Positions 1-7,530 of a stretch of DNA of 64,000 nt are shown here, piece after piece; the stretch's first letter is position 1; each line of letters begins with the position of its first letter. The stretch covers positions 62,001-126,000 of the forward strand of contig NZ_RQER01000004.1 in NCBI RefSeq assembly GCF_004770615.1, in the 5' to 3' direction. Source of the stretch: Leptospira langatensis. GTDB taxonomy: Bacteria > Spirochaetota > Leptospiria > Leptospirales > Leptospiraceae. The notes under the pieces are model-generated. The model searched no databases. It was not told where the DNA came from and worked only from the letters and a program-made list of their open reading frames with translations. Both the position numbers and the translations under genes were made by a program.

Positions 1-643
1 CAGCGAGCTTCCCTTGGGACATCAAAGCCATTTTGGAACAGAGTTTATCCACCTCATCCATAAGATGTGTGGTCATTATGATAGTCGTGGAGAATTCCTT
101 TCTTAAAGCGGTGATGTGCTCCCAAACAACACTTCTTCCGATGGGATCCAAACCTACAGTAGGTTCGTCCAAGAAGAGTATCTTTGGACGATGGATCGTT
201 GATTGAGCGATCTCCAATCTACGCACCATTCCTCCGGAATAATTTTGAACTAGAGTATCTCCGAAAGAACTCAATCCCATGAACTCTAACGCGTTCCTTA
301 CCCTTATTTCCCTTTCTCGCCTCGGAATATCGTAGAGCTTAGCGAATAACATTAGATTTTCATAACCTGTAAGGCTACCGTCCACAGAAAGCATTTGAGG
401 AACATATCCTATGATCTTGCGGATCTCATTGGTTTGCGTAGCCAGATCGTGTCCGTCAATGATCGCCTCTCCGGAACTTGGCTCGAGAAGAGTAGTAAGC
501 ATCTTTATCGTCGTAGTCTTTCCCGCGCCGTTCGGCCCGATCAAGGCAAAGATCTCTCCCTGCTCCACGACCAGATCCAAAGAGTCCACGACCTTTCGGT
601 CTCCGAAAGCCTTTGTTAATTTCTTCGTGACCAGGATATTCAT
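1..643 (-). CDS. ABC transporter ATP-binding protein, 3' end beyond window
   Basis: This is the ATPase subunit of an ABC exporter of the drug-resistance/Nod-factor (DrrA-like) type; it powers a separate permease that is not in view. Reading down from the ATG at 643, the protein begins MNILVTKKLTKAFGD and has Walker A GPNGAGKTT near residue 35, the Q-loop, the signature YSGGMVRRLEIAQ, Walker B ILFLDEPTVGLDP and the switch His in TTHLMDEVD. The C-terminus is cut off by the window edge after about 214 residues, so the substrate cannot be judged. It has no same-strand neighbour directly upstream. The family call is secure; the transported compound is unknown. Confidence 0.93.
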   Translation of the reverse strand, partial: MNILVTKKLTKAFGDRKVVDSLDLVVEQGEIFALIGPNGAGKTTTIKMLTTLLEPSSGEAIIDGHDLATQTNEIRKIIGYVPQMLSVDGSLTGYENLMLFAKLYDIPRREREIRVRNALEFMGLSSFGDTLVQNYSGGMVRRLEIAQSTIHRPKILFLDEPTVGLDPIGRSVVWEHITALRKEFSTTIIMTTHLMDEVDKLCSKMALMSQGKLA

Positions 644-743
644 TCTAGATTCACTTTGCCGTATTTAATTCATTCGTCTCCCATTCTTCTCGTTTTCGAT
701 CATAGAGGAGACTTTGACAATTATCAGTAGCTATCACTCCATT

Positions 744-1316
744 TCAATCAAAAGGGACAGCGGTAAGCCCGTGCTTCCAGCGTTGGTCGTTATAAATACG
801 ATGACGATACAACTGGGGAGACATTGATGGATCGAAATAGAACTTCTCTTTGAATTCATCGACGGCTTGCTCCAATTCGTCAAGCGAATCGGCGACGGTA
901 AAACCGTACTGGACCAATAATTCTCTATCCTTATCAAAGTCTTCCGAATAAGATCGAGATATAAGGTAATCGGCGATACGAGTAGCAATAATCCTGTATT
1001 GCCCTTCCAGGTCCAATTCGACTACCGGAGCATTTGCAAGTTGTATGTTCGAAGGTCCGACCCAAAGTCCGATAAATCCCCCTACGTCCTTTCCGATCCA
1101 ATAGATCAATCGATTTGTCTCGCTCATGGCAAATACGTTAGCCATAATATCCATATCCTGGCGATCGCTGTCATTTAAATAGCTCGTATCCGATGGGTCC
1201 TGCCAATTCAGATCGTTACATCTTTCAAATCCTATATCTTCCAAGAATTGAGCTAAATTCCCCTCAGCATTATTAAGAATTTGTAACTCGATAATAGCGT
1301 CTTTATTCATGATCAT
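744..1316 (-). CDS. SMI1/KNR4 (SUKH)-like protein
   Basis: A 190-residue soluble protein without signal peptide or membrane segment. The middle part (about residues 70-120) reads IYWIGKDVGGFIGLWVG followed by a hydrophobic strand and VVELDLEGQYRIIATRIADYL. That resembles the core of SMI1/KNR4 (SUKH) proteins, which often act as immunity proteins against polymorphic toxins or as stand-alone orphans. No toxin gene lies next to it here, so an immunity role is speculation. Start: two in-frame ATGs at 1316 and 1310; the first follows an AAGGG-like ribosome site. It is transcribed alone, convergent with nothing nearby. The family call rests on pattern only and is moderate to low. Confidence 0.6.
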   Translation of the reverse strand: MIMNKDAIIELQILNNAEGNLAQFLEDIGFERCNDLNWQDPSDTSYLNDSDRQDMDIMANVFAMSETNRLIYWIGKDVGGFIGLWVGPSNIQLANAPVVELDLEGQYRIIATRIADYLISRSYSEDFDKDRELLVQYGFTVADSLDELEQAVDEFKEKFYFDPSMSPQLYRHRIYNDQRWKHGLTAVPFD

Positions 1317-1592
1317 TAAGGCCCTTATAAAAATAACACATTCTGTCGTCTCGAATTGACTTACTTTTTAGAATGGGAATATTTACCTTTCGGAATTGGA
1401 TCACTCCTATCTGTTTGTTTAAAATACGAACCTTGTAGAATATTCCGAAGAATTATCCTCTTATTCCTTAAATATTATTGTTCATTCCTGATCGAACGTA
1501 CGTGCCACCGATAATGTTTTCAAATAAATCGAAAAGTCTGTGTTGAACTATCAGAACATAGAAACTGAATATTTCAGTCGAAGGAAGATAGA

Positions 1593-2102
1593 ATGATCGA
1601 AAACGAATTTGAGCAAATAAATACAAGATCCAAATCAATTGCAAAATATGGGACCGGCTTTCTGGCAACTTTGCTAATCGCCTTCTTAAGCAATTGCGTC
1701 TCCACACAGATTAACGATGAATTTTACCGAGCTTATCTTACGAGGGATTTCAATTATCCAAAAGATAAAGTAATGCAAGCCACATTAGCGGCACTCAAGA
1801 CCCAGAAGATCGGCGTAGAAAAAATAGATCTACAAAAAGGTGTGATCGTAACTGAAAGAGATGCGTTTTACAAGCAAACGACCATTTCAGGAAATCAGTA
1901 TTATGCTACCGCTCAATCGCAAGTCGCAACTCACCAATATTATCTCTTGGTAACGGGAGACAAATCCAGAAGTACGGTCCAAGCTACAAGATACAGACTT
2001 TGGAATAACAATATCGAGCAGACGCATCTAAATGCGAACTGGGGCAAAACAAATATATGGGATCCGTTCTTTAAGGAAATCCAAGAAAAGTTAGAAGAAT
2101 AA
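1593..2102 (+). CDS. putative lipoprotein, function unknown
   Basis: A 169-residue protein with a basic N-terminus (RSKSIAKYG), a hydrophobic stretch GFLATLLIAFL and a spirochaete-type lipobox LSNC, with the acylated Cys near residue 36. Asn at -1 is unusual for enterobacterial lipoboxes but tolerated in leptospires. The mature part is about 133 residues, polar, with a beta-rich middle (VEKIDLQKGVIVTERDAF and TTISGNQYYATAQSQ). I do not recognise a named family; it recalls small periplasmic lipoproteins of unknown function. No operon partner is evident: the next gene starts about 200 bases downstream. Lipoprotein assignment is good, role unknown. Confidence 0.7.
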   Translation: MIENEFEQINTRSKSIAKYGTGFLATLLIAFLSNCVSTQINDEFYRAYLTRDFNYPKDKVMQATLAALKTQKIGVEKIDLQKGVIVTERDAFYKQTTISGNQYYATAQSQVATHQYYLLVTGDKSRSTVQATRYRLWNNNIEQTHLNANWGKTNIWDPFFKEIQEKLEE

Positions 2103-2307
2103 GCATTCTACGGAACGCGATTATGGAAATGTGAGCGACCAAAAGCGTCTCCGAATCAAAGCAGATCCCCATTGCCGGAACAACTTTGACAATTATCACT
2201 GGCAGATAACGTATCCCGGAACTTTGAGCGGATTGACTCTTTCCCAATCAAGGTGTTTAATCCAAATGGGTCTGATGGACCAAACATCGTTGGGGAGGCG
2301 AAAACGT

Positions 2308-2685
2308 ATGTCGCATTGTATTCTATGGATCGACAGCTCGACTGCCAAAAGGATAACCTTTGATAAGACTTCTTCGGAGTCGCATGTCATATCGCATAAA
2401 ACTAAACCGGAAAAGCACGATACGCATAAGGATCGTATAGGACAGATCAAGGCAGAAGATCTTAAACATTTTTTCGAGGACGTAGCCTCCGAACTTTCCG
2501 ACCACCAGGATCTGTTAATAGTAGGTCCTGGTCTATGCAAGACCCTCTTCCGAAGACATCTAGAACAGCATCATCCCAATCTGGCAAAACTTGTGTTAAC
2601 CGAGATTGGTGTGAATCACCCTTCTGATGCGGAAATCCTGAATATCGGGCGAACGTATCACAAACAGCACCCTCATAACATTTGA
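2308..2685 (+). CDS. small eRF1/Pelota-like ('translational machinery') protein
   Basis: A 125-residue protein starting MSHCILWIDSSTAKRITF. The C-terminal half has a helix HFFEDVASELSDHQDLLIV followed by GPGLCKTLFRRHL and HPSDAEILNIGRTYHKQ. That matches bacterial proteins distantly related to eRF1/Pelota domain 3 (baeRF-like, often labelled translational machinery protein), which is family recollection, not a search. The frame is open upstream to a GTG at 2131, but I choose the ATG at 2308 because a very strong ribosome site (GGGGAGG, 2292-2298) sits just before it and because the family begins with this MSHxxxWID motif. Function in ribosome rescue or release is inferred only. Confidence 0.65.
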   Translation: MSHCILWIDSSTAKRITFDKTSSESHVISHKTKPEKHDTHKDRIGQIKAEDLKHFFEDVASELSDHQDLLIVGPGLCKTLFRRHLEQHHPNLAKLVLTEIGVNHPSDAEILNIGRTYHKQHPHNI

Positions 2686-2752
2686 GATCAAACTATTGAA
2701 TCGGATCGGAGTGCAACGCCGATCGAATGCTGTTCACCGAGAAAAACGGTCA

Positions 2753-2798
2753 GATCTTATAATTTCCAACGATATTTTGGGTTGTGAATTATAAGATC
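2753..2798. promoter_or_regulatory. perfect 12-bp inverted repeat upstream of monooxygenase
   Basis: GATCTTATAATT at 2753-2764 is repeated in perfect inversion as AATTATAAGATC at 2787-2798, separated by 22 bases, and ends 37 bases before the monooxygenase ATG. It may be an operator for a dimeric repressor or a long hairpin in the leader. No regulator gene is adjacent, so the protein that would bind is unknown. Confidence 0.5.
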
Positions 2799-2835
2799 AG
2801 TCGAATATAATCTTCGTTTCGATTATTCTCGAAGC

Positions 2836-4287
2836 ATGCTCAAAGAACATTTCGACGTCATCACTGTGGGTGCTGGACTTTCCGGGATCAGCGCCGGCTA
2901 CCATTTGCAAAAATTCTGTCCTGGTAAGAAATACGCGATTTTAGAAGGCAGACCCGAGATTGGCGGGACCTGGAGTTTATTCCAATATCCTGGGATCCGT
3001 TCCGATTCCGATATGTTCACCCTTGGCTATTCATTTCGTCCTTGGAAAGAAGCAAAAGCGATCGCCGACGGTCCTTCTATCTTGAAGTATGTTCGGGATA
3101 CTGCAAGCGAGTTCGGTATTGATAAGCATATTCGCTTCGAACATAAGGTATTGTCCGCGTCTTGGTCCGACAAGGATCTACAATGGACCATCGAAGTAGA
3201 AGTGGGTCCCAAGAAAGAGAAGCGCACTTATTCCGCGAGTTTTCTTTATATCTGCAGCGGATACTATAATTACGAGAAGGGATTTACTCCGAAATTCCCC
3301 GAGATCGAGAAGTTTAAGGGCAAGATCATTCATCCGCAATTTTGGCCTAAGGATCTTGATTATCGAGGAAAGAAGGTAGTGGTGATCGGAAGCGGAGCGA
3401 CTGCAGTGACACTTGTACCTTCCATGGCAGATCAAGCCGCACATATCACGATGTTGCAAAGGTCGCCAACCTATATTACAAGTTTACCGTCCAAAGATAT
3501 CGTAGCGGACATTCTAAGGTTCCTTCTTCCTGCGAAGCTCGCTCATCATATTACTCGGATCAAGAATATCCTGATACAAATTTGGTTTTACCAGCTTTGC
3601 AAAAGATCGCCTAACGTAGCGAAGTGGTTGATCCGAGCCAGATTGAAGGCCGCTCTTCCGAAGGGATACGACGTGGATACCCACTTTAAACCTAGCTACC
3701 AACCTTGGGACCAAAGGGTTTGCTTGGTTCCCGATTCGGATCTTTTCAAGGCAATCTCCAAAGGAAAGGCTTCTATCGAGACAGATCAGATCGATGGATT
3801 TACTGCTCACGGGATCAAGCTTCGATCCGGCAAAGAACTAGAAGCGGATATTGTAGTGACTGCCACCGGGCTGGATCTGGTTGCGGTCGGCGGAATTCGC
3901 CTCACCGTGAACGGTTCGCCTGTCGACATTTCCAAATTATATACCTTCAAGGGTTTGATGCTGAGCGATATTCCTAATTTTGCATTCTGCGTAGGATACA
4001 CGAACGCATCTTGGACTCTAAGAGCGGATCTTACTTCTACCTATGTGGCTCGTCTGTTGAACCATATGGATTCCAACGGATATACCAAATGCGTTCCTCT
4101 TTGCGACGAATCAAAAATGGAGAGGGAGCCTATCTTGGACCTGAATTCCGGCTATATACAAAGAGCCATAGACAAATTCCCCGTGAGAGGAGCGAACAGA
4201 CCCTGGAGATTCCATCAGAATTATCTAATGGATCTATTCGATATAAACTTTGCGAACATAAAGGATTCCAATCTTTCTTTCAGATAG
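2836..4287 (+). CDS. flavin-containing (Baeyer-Villiger type) monooxygenase
   Basis: A 483-residue FAD- and NADPH-dependent monooxygenase that would insert oxygen into a ketone or oxidise N/S atoms. The FAD Rossmann motif is VGAGLSG (residues 11-17), the NADPH Rossmann motif GSGATA (185-190), and between them lies the monooxygenase fingerprint F-x-G-x3-H-x3-W-P at 160-171, which is intact. Length suits the class B flavoprotein family. An SDR gene follows after about 40 bases on the same strand, so the two probably act in one oxidation pathway on a hydrophobic substrate. A perfect inverted repeat precedes the start. A decayed relative of this gene lies near 29.7 kb. The substrate cannot be deduced. 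Confidence 0.92.
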   Translation: MLKEHFDVITVGAGLSGISAGYHLQKFCPGKKYAILEGRPEIGGTWSLFQYPGIRSDSDMFTLGYSFRPWKEAKAIADGPSILKYVRDTASEFGIDKHIRFEHKVLSASWSDKDLQWTIEVEVGPKKEKRTYSASFLYICSGYYNYEKGFTPKFPEIEKFKGKIIHPQFWPKDLDYRGKKVVVIGSGATAVTLVPSMADQAAHITMLQRSPTYITSLPSKDIVADILRFLLPAKLAHHITRIKNILIQIWFYQLCKRSPNVAKWLIRARLKAALPKGYDVDTHFKPSYQPWDQRVCLVPDSDLFKAISKGKASIETDQIDGFTAHGIKLRSGKELEADIVVTATGLDLVAVGGIRLTVNGSPVDISKLYTFKGLMLSDIPNFAFCVGYTNASWTLRADLTSTYVARLLNHMDSNGYTKCVPLCDESKMEREPILDLNSGYIQRAIDKFPVRGANRPWRFHQNYLMDLFDINFANIKDSNLSFR

Positions 4288-4328
4288 ATCGTAAATCCAA
4301 TTCGTAAGAAGCAAAAAAGGAGAAGAGA

Positions 4329-5171
4329 ATGAAAAGTTTTAAAAATAAAGTAGCCGCTATTACCGGAGCCGGTTCCGGAATGGGAAGGGAATTAGCGATC
4401 CAACTAGCAGAGCGAGGATGCGATCTCGCCTTATCCGACGTGAATGAATCCGGACTAGCGGAAACGATCCAGATCATCAAAAGCCAAAATAAGAATCATG
4501 TAACGATCACGAGTCAGAAACTGGACGTATCGGATCGATCCGCAGTGTTCCAATGGGCCGCTCAAGTTGCGAAGGATCACAATCGAGTTAATATGATCTT
4601 TAATAATGCGGGAATTGCATTCGGCTCTACGATAGAAGGTTTCGATGAGAAGGACTTTAAGAGAGTTATGGATATTAATTTCTGGGGAGTGGTTCATGGA
4701 ACCCAGGCCTTTCTCCCCTTTCTGAAAGCAAGCGGAGAAGGACATGTGATCAATACCTCTAGCGTGTTCGGTATCATCGCAGTGCCTGGCACTTCCGCTT
4801 ATAATTCCTCTAAGTTTGCTGTCAGAGGTTTTACGGAAACTCTCCGACAAGAACTGGATGTGATGAAATGCGGAGTTTCCGCCACAAGCGTTCATCCCGG
4901 AGGAATACAAACTGCTATCGCGAAGAGCTCTCAAACCAATGAAAGCGTGAGGTCCTTAGGTCTAGATCCGAATACGGCAAAGGAGAAAATGTCCGCTCAA
5001 TTCATCACTACTCCTAAGAAAGCCGCTTCAGTGATCCTGAAAGGGGTTCGAAAGAATTCTCGTAGAGTTTTGATCGGACCGGATGCCACCTTTGTAGATC
5101 TTATGCAAAGGATCTTTCCGAGCTTTTACCAACTAGTCATTTCTAGTGTGCTACTTCGGCAAATGAAATGA
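4329..5171 (+). CDS. short-chain dehydrogenase/reductase (SDR)
   Basis: A classical SDR of 280 residues. The cofactor motif TGAGSGMG is at residues 12-19, NNAG at 92-95, the catalytic Ser in INTSSVFG near 144, and the Tyr/Lys pair in SAYNSSK (Tyr158, Lys162). The C-terminus is about 30 residues longer than minimal SDRs and rather hydrophobic (LMQRIFPSFYQLVISSVLL), as in SDRs that associate with membranes. An Asp at the end of strand 2 (LALSDVNE) suggests NAD preference. It follows the flavin monooxygenase by about 40 bases with a ribosome site AGGAGAAG, so both are likely co-transcribed. Confidence 0.92.
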   Translation: MKSFKNKVAAITGAGSGMGRELAIQLAERGCDLALSDVNESGLAETIQIIKSQNKNHVTITSQKLDVSDRSAVFQWAAQVAKDHNRVNMIFNNAGIAFGSTIEGFDEKDFKRVMDINFWGVVHGTQAFLPFLKASGEGHVINTSSVFGIIAVPGTSAYNSSKFAVRGFTETLRQELDVMKCGVSATSVHPGGIQTAIAKSSQTNESVRSLGLDPNTAKEKMSAQFITTPKKAASVILKGVRKNSRRVLIGPDATFVDLMQRIFPSFYQLVISSVLLRQMK

Positions 5172-5178
5172 ATGCTGC

Positions 5179-5205
5179 CCATTCTTTCCAAGACGGAGAG
5201 AATGG
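5179..5205. terminator. candidate bidirectional terminator hairpin
   Basis: CCATTCTTTCC pairs with GGAGAGAATGG (11-bp stem with one G-T pair, 5-base loop). It sits between the converging ends of the SDR gene and cheY. There is no clear T-run on either side, so intrinsic termination is plausible but not certain. Confidence 0.45.
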
Positions 5206-5225
5206 ACTGAACTCCCAATTCAGAT

Positions 5226-5588
5226 CTATTGCATTACCTGTTTTATAATATCCAGGAATTGTGCTGGACGAAAAGGTTTCACGATCCATCCATTCGCTCC
5301 GGCCTCTGCCCCTTTTTGTTTCATGTTGTCCTCGGACTCTGTAGTGAGTGTCAGGATGGGGATATCGGAATTCTTCTTACGAACTTCTCGTATGAATGCA
5401 ATCCCGTCCATTACTGGCATGTTGATGTCTGTAATCACCAGATCAAAAGGGGCCAATCCGAATTTCTCGATCCCTTCTTGACCGTCCGAAGCGAGAACCA
5501 CGTCGTATCCTCCCATCCCTAAAGTTTGTTGAACGAGACTTCTCATCGTAGCGGAATCGTCTACAGCTAATATCCTTAAGCTTTCCAT
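5226..5588 (-). CDS. cheY: chemotaxis response regulator CheY
   Basis: A 120-residue stand-alone receiver domain. The acidic pocket is Asp10/Asp11, the phospho-acceptor Asp54 in VITDINMP, the conserved Thr in LTLTTES (near 83) and Lys105 in IVKPF. Phosphorylated by CheA, it would bind the flagellar switch. It is the last gene of the chemotaxis operon, 3 bases after the cheR stop, with a GGAGC ribosome site inside the end of cheR. A terminator-like hairpin follows. The short length and operon position favour CheY over other single-domain receivers. Confidence 0.93.
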   Translation of the reverse strand: MESLRILAVDDSATMRSLVQQTLGMGGYDVVLASDGQEGIEKFGLAPFDLVITDINMPVMDGIAFIREVRKKNSDIPILTLTTESEDNMKQKGAEAGANGWIVKPFRPAQFLDIIKQVMQ

Positions 5589-5591
5589 ATA

Positions 5592-6434
5592 TTATGCTCC
5601 TTTAATAAATAACGTAAAATTGGAAGGATTCAATTCGTAGAAACGGCATAGACCGAATTCACGAATAATAAAACTTTTCGAATATTCAGAGATGGATTCC
5701 GCAGATCCCAAGATCATGAAACTATCCTGGTTCAATGCCTTCTCAATCTTATTGAAAAGGTTCTTTCTTTCCTGATGATCGAAATAATAGGAAACGTTCC
5801 TGCATAAGATCACATCGAAGTTATCGGGATAAGGATCCGAGATCAGATTATGCTGCTTAAACTCTGTGATCGAACGTATCTCCTCGCTCACTCTATAAAG
5901 CCCGCCACCGATGGGATCAAAATATTTCTTGAGATGGGAATCCGTAAGTCCTCTACCTATTTCAAAAGTAGAATAGATTCCCGATCGTGCCTTCTCGATG
6001 GTTTCCTTTGCGATATCCGTGGCCAATATCCGAACATCCTTGAATAGATGCGGATATCTTTCGTGGATCGAGATAGCAATGGAATAAGGTTCCTGCCCTG
6101 TAGAACATGCAGCAGACCAGATCCGGATAGAAGGATTCTTGCCTCGTTTCCTTTCCAAGATCTCGGGTATGATCCTCTCCAAGAGTGCGCTGAAAATACT
6201 CTCATCCCGAAAGAAACGAGTCTCATGAGTGGTTACCCGATCGATAACCTTTTCCTTAAACTCCTCGTCCGGATCGTTCTTAAACTTCCTTGATAGCTCT
6301 CTGAAATCGGACAAACTGTAGTCGCTCATGATGTCCGACAATCTACTCTCTAAAAGATAGGTTTTTTCTGCCGTAAGGGAAAGTCCGGTCACCTGCTTAA
6401 TCGCTTCCATCAATTCGAAAGTAGCGTCATCCAT
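5592..6434 (-). CDS. cheR: chemotaxis protein methyltransferase CheR
   Basis: CheR adds methyl groups from S-adenosylmethionine to glutamates of chemoreceptors. The 280-residue protein has an N-terminal helical domain, the motif THETRFFRD (about 69-77), the SAM-binding WSAACSTGQEPYS (about 106-118), ILATDIA, and the motif DVILCRNVSYYF in the C-terminal half. The frame extends to a TTG at 6443, but the ATG at 6434 is preferred: it has AAAGG upstream and overlaps the cheB stop by 8 bases, which is typical translational coupling. No TPR extension is present. It pairs with CheB for adaptation. Confidence 0.94.
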   Translation of the reverse strand: MDDATFELMEAIKQVTGLSLTAEKTYLLESRLSDIMSDYSLSDFRELSRKFKNDPDEEFKEKVIDRVTTHETRFFRDESIFSALLERIIPEILERKRGKNPSIRIWSAACSTGQEPYSIAISIHERYPHLFKDVRILATDIAKETIEKARSGIYSTFEIGRGLTDSHLKKYFDPIGGGLYRVSEEIRSITEFKQHNLISDPYPDNFDVILCRNVSYYFDHQERKNLFNKIEKALNQDSFMILGSAESISEYSKSFIIREFGLCRFYELNPSNFTLFIKGA

Positions 6435-7518
6435 GTAAATCAACCTTTTGTAATATATATGCTATCTTATCCGCAATTCTTTCCACATCTAGGACTTCGT
6501 CTATTAAGCCTTCCTGGACCGGCCTGTTGGGCATTCCGAAGACGGTACATGATTCTCGGTTCTGAGCGATAAGATAGGACCCTTTCTTTTTCAGTTCCTT
6601 TAATCCTAAGTATCCGTCTTCACCCATGCCGGTCATTATGATCGCAACGGTTTCCTTGGCAAAATTGTCCGCCAGGGATTTGAAGAGTATATTAACCGAA
6701 GGCTTGCAAAGTTCCTCTTCCGGTCCTTGAAACACTCGAGTGCGAGGACCTTCGGGACCCGGGATTATTTCCAATTGCTTTCCTCCCGGCGCGATATATG
6801 CGACCCCCTTTTTCAGATCCTCTCCGTCTTCTGCCTCCTTGACCCTCATATTCGCCGCTTGGGAAAGACTCTCCGCAAGATAATTGGTAAATAAAGGAGG
6901 CATATGTTGAGCGATAACAATGCTCCCATTTAGATCGGAAGGGAGTCGCAGAAAAAGCTCTCGTAAAGCGATCGGACCTCCTGTAGATATTCCGATCGCG
7001 CAAAGAGAAAATTCTTTATCCTGCCTATTACGAAAAGGCAAGTAAGCGATAGGCTTCTTGTCCGGTAACGGCTTGCTATCCGATTTTTGCGATCGAATAC
7101 TTTTAATCTTAGATGTTAAGGAATCTAACGTTTCGGACAACGCACCTTCTTGGGTACCGTCGGGCTTGGGAACGAAATCGATCGCTCCCATATCCAAGGC
7201 CTTCATTGTGATCTTTGCCCCTTCCTGAGTCCTCGAACTAAGCATAATTACCTGAGTTTCAGGGAATTGCGCCTTGATCTCTTCGAGGGTTTGGATCCCG
7301 TTCATCTGAGGCATTTCGACATCCAGGATCACGAAATCCGGTCTGAGCTGAGCAATTTTAGGTAAAGCGAATTTTCCATCGATTGCCGCTCCAAGGAATT
7401 CGATCTCCTCATCCTGGGTGAACATATTCCGCAAGAGATTCCGATACACTAGCGAATCATCCACGACGAAAACGGAAGTCTTGCGAGTCGCTTTACTTTT
7501 CTCTACAGGGACTTGCAT
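6427..7518 (-). CDS. cheB: chemotaxis methylesterase CheB
   Basis: CheB removes methyl groups (and deamidates) chemoreceptors when phosphorylated by CheA. Its 363 residues consist of a receiver domain (about 14-130; Asp19/Asp20, phospho-acceptor Asp66 in ILDVEMP, Lys118 in VPKP), a linker, and the esterase domain with the catalytic triad Ser178 in GISTGGP, His205 in AQHMP and Asp301 in TGMGEDG. All key residues are present. A ribosome site AGAAGGA precedes the ATG. It lies 12 bases downstream of the receptor gene and overlaps cheR, so adaptation enzymes and receptor are made together. Confidence 0.95.
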   Translation of the reverse strand: MQVPVEKSKATRKTSVFVVDDSLVYRNLLRNMFTQDEEIEFLGAAIDGKFALPKIAQLRPDFVILDVEMPQMNGIQTLEEIKAQFPETQVIMLSSRTQEGAKITMKALDMGAIDFVPKPDGTQEGALSETLDSLTSKIKSIRSQKSDSKPLPDKKPIAYLPFRNRQDKEFSLCAIGISTGGPIALRELFLRLPSDLNGSIVIAQHMPPLFTNYLAESLSQAANMRVKEAEDGEDLKKGVAYIAPGGKQLEIIPGPEGPRTRVFQGPEEELCKPSVNILFKSLADNFAKETVAIIMTGMGEDGYLGLKELKKKGSYLIAQNRESCTVFGMPNRPVQEGLIDEVLDVERIADKIAYILQKVDLHG

Positions 7519-7530
7519 AGGAATATCCTT

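Noticed and set aside
4455..4934. 159-codon minus-strand open frame opposite the SDR gene
   Set aside because: It overlaps the SDR catalytic region on the other strand; composition and lack of ribosome site mark it as a shadow.
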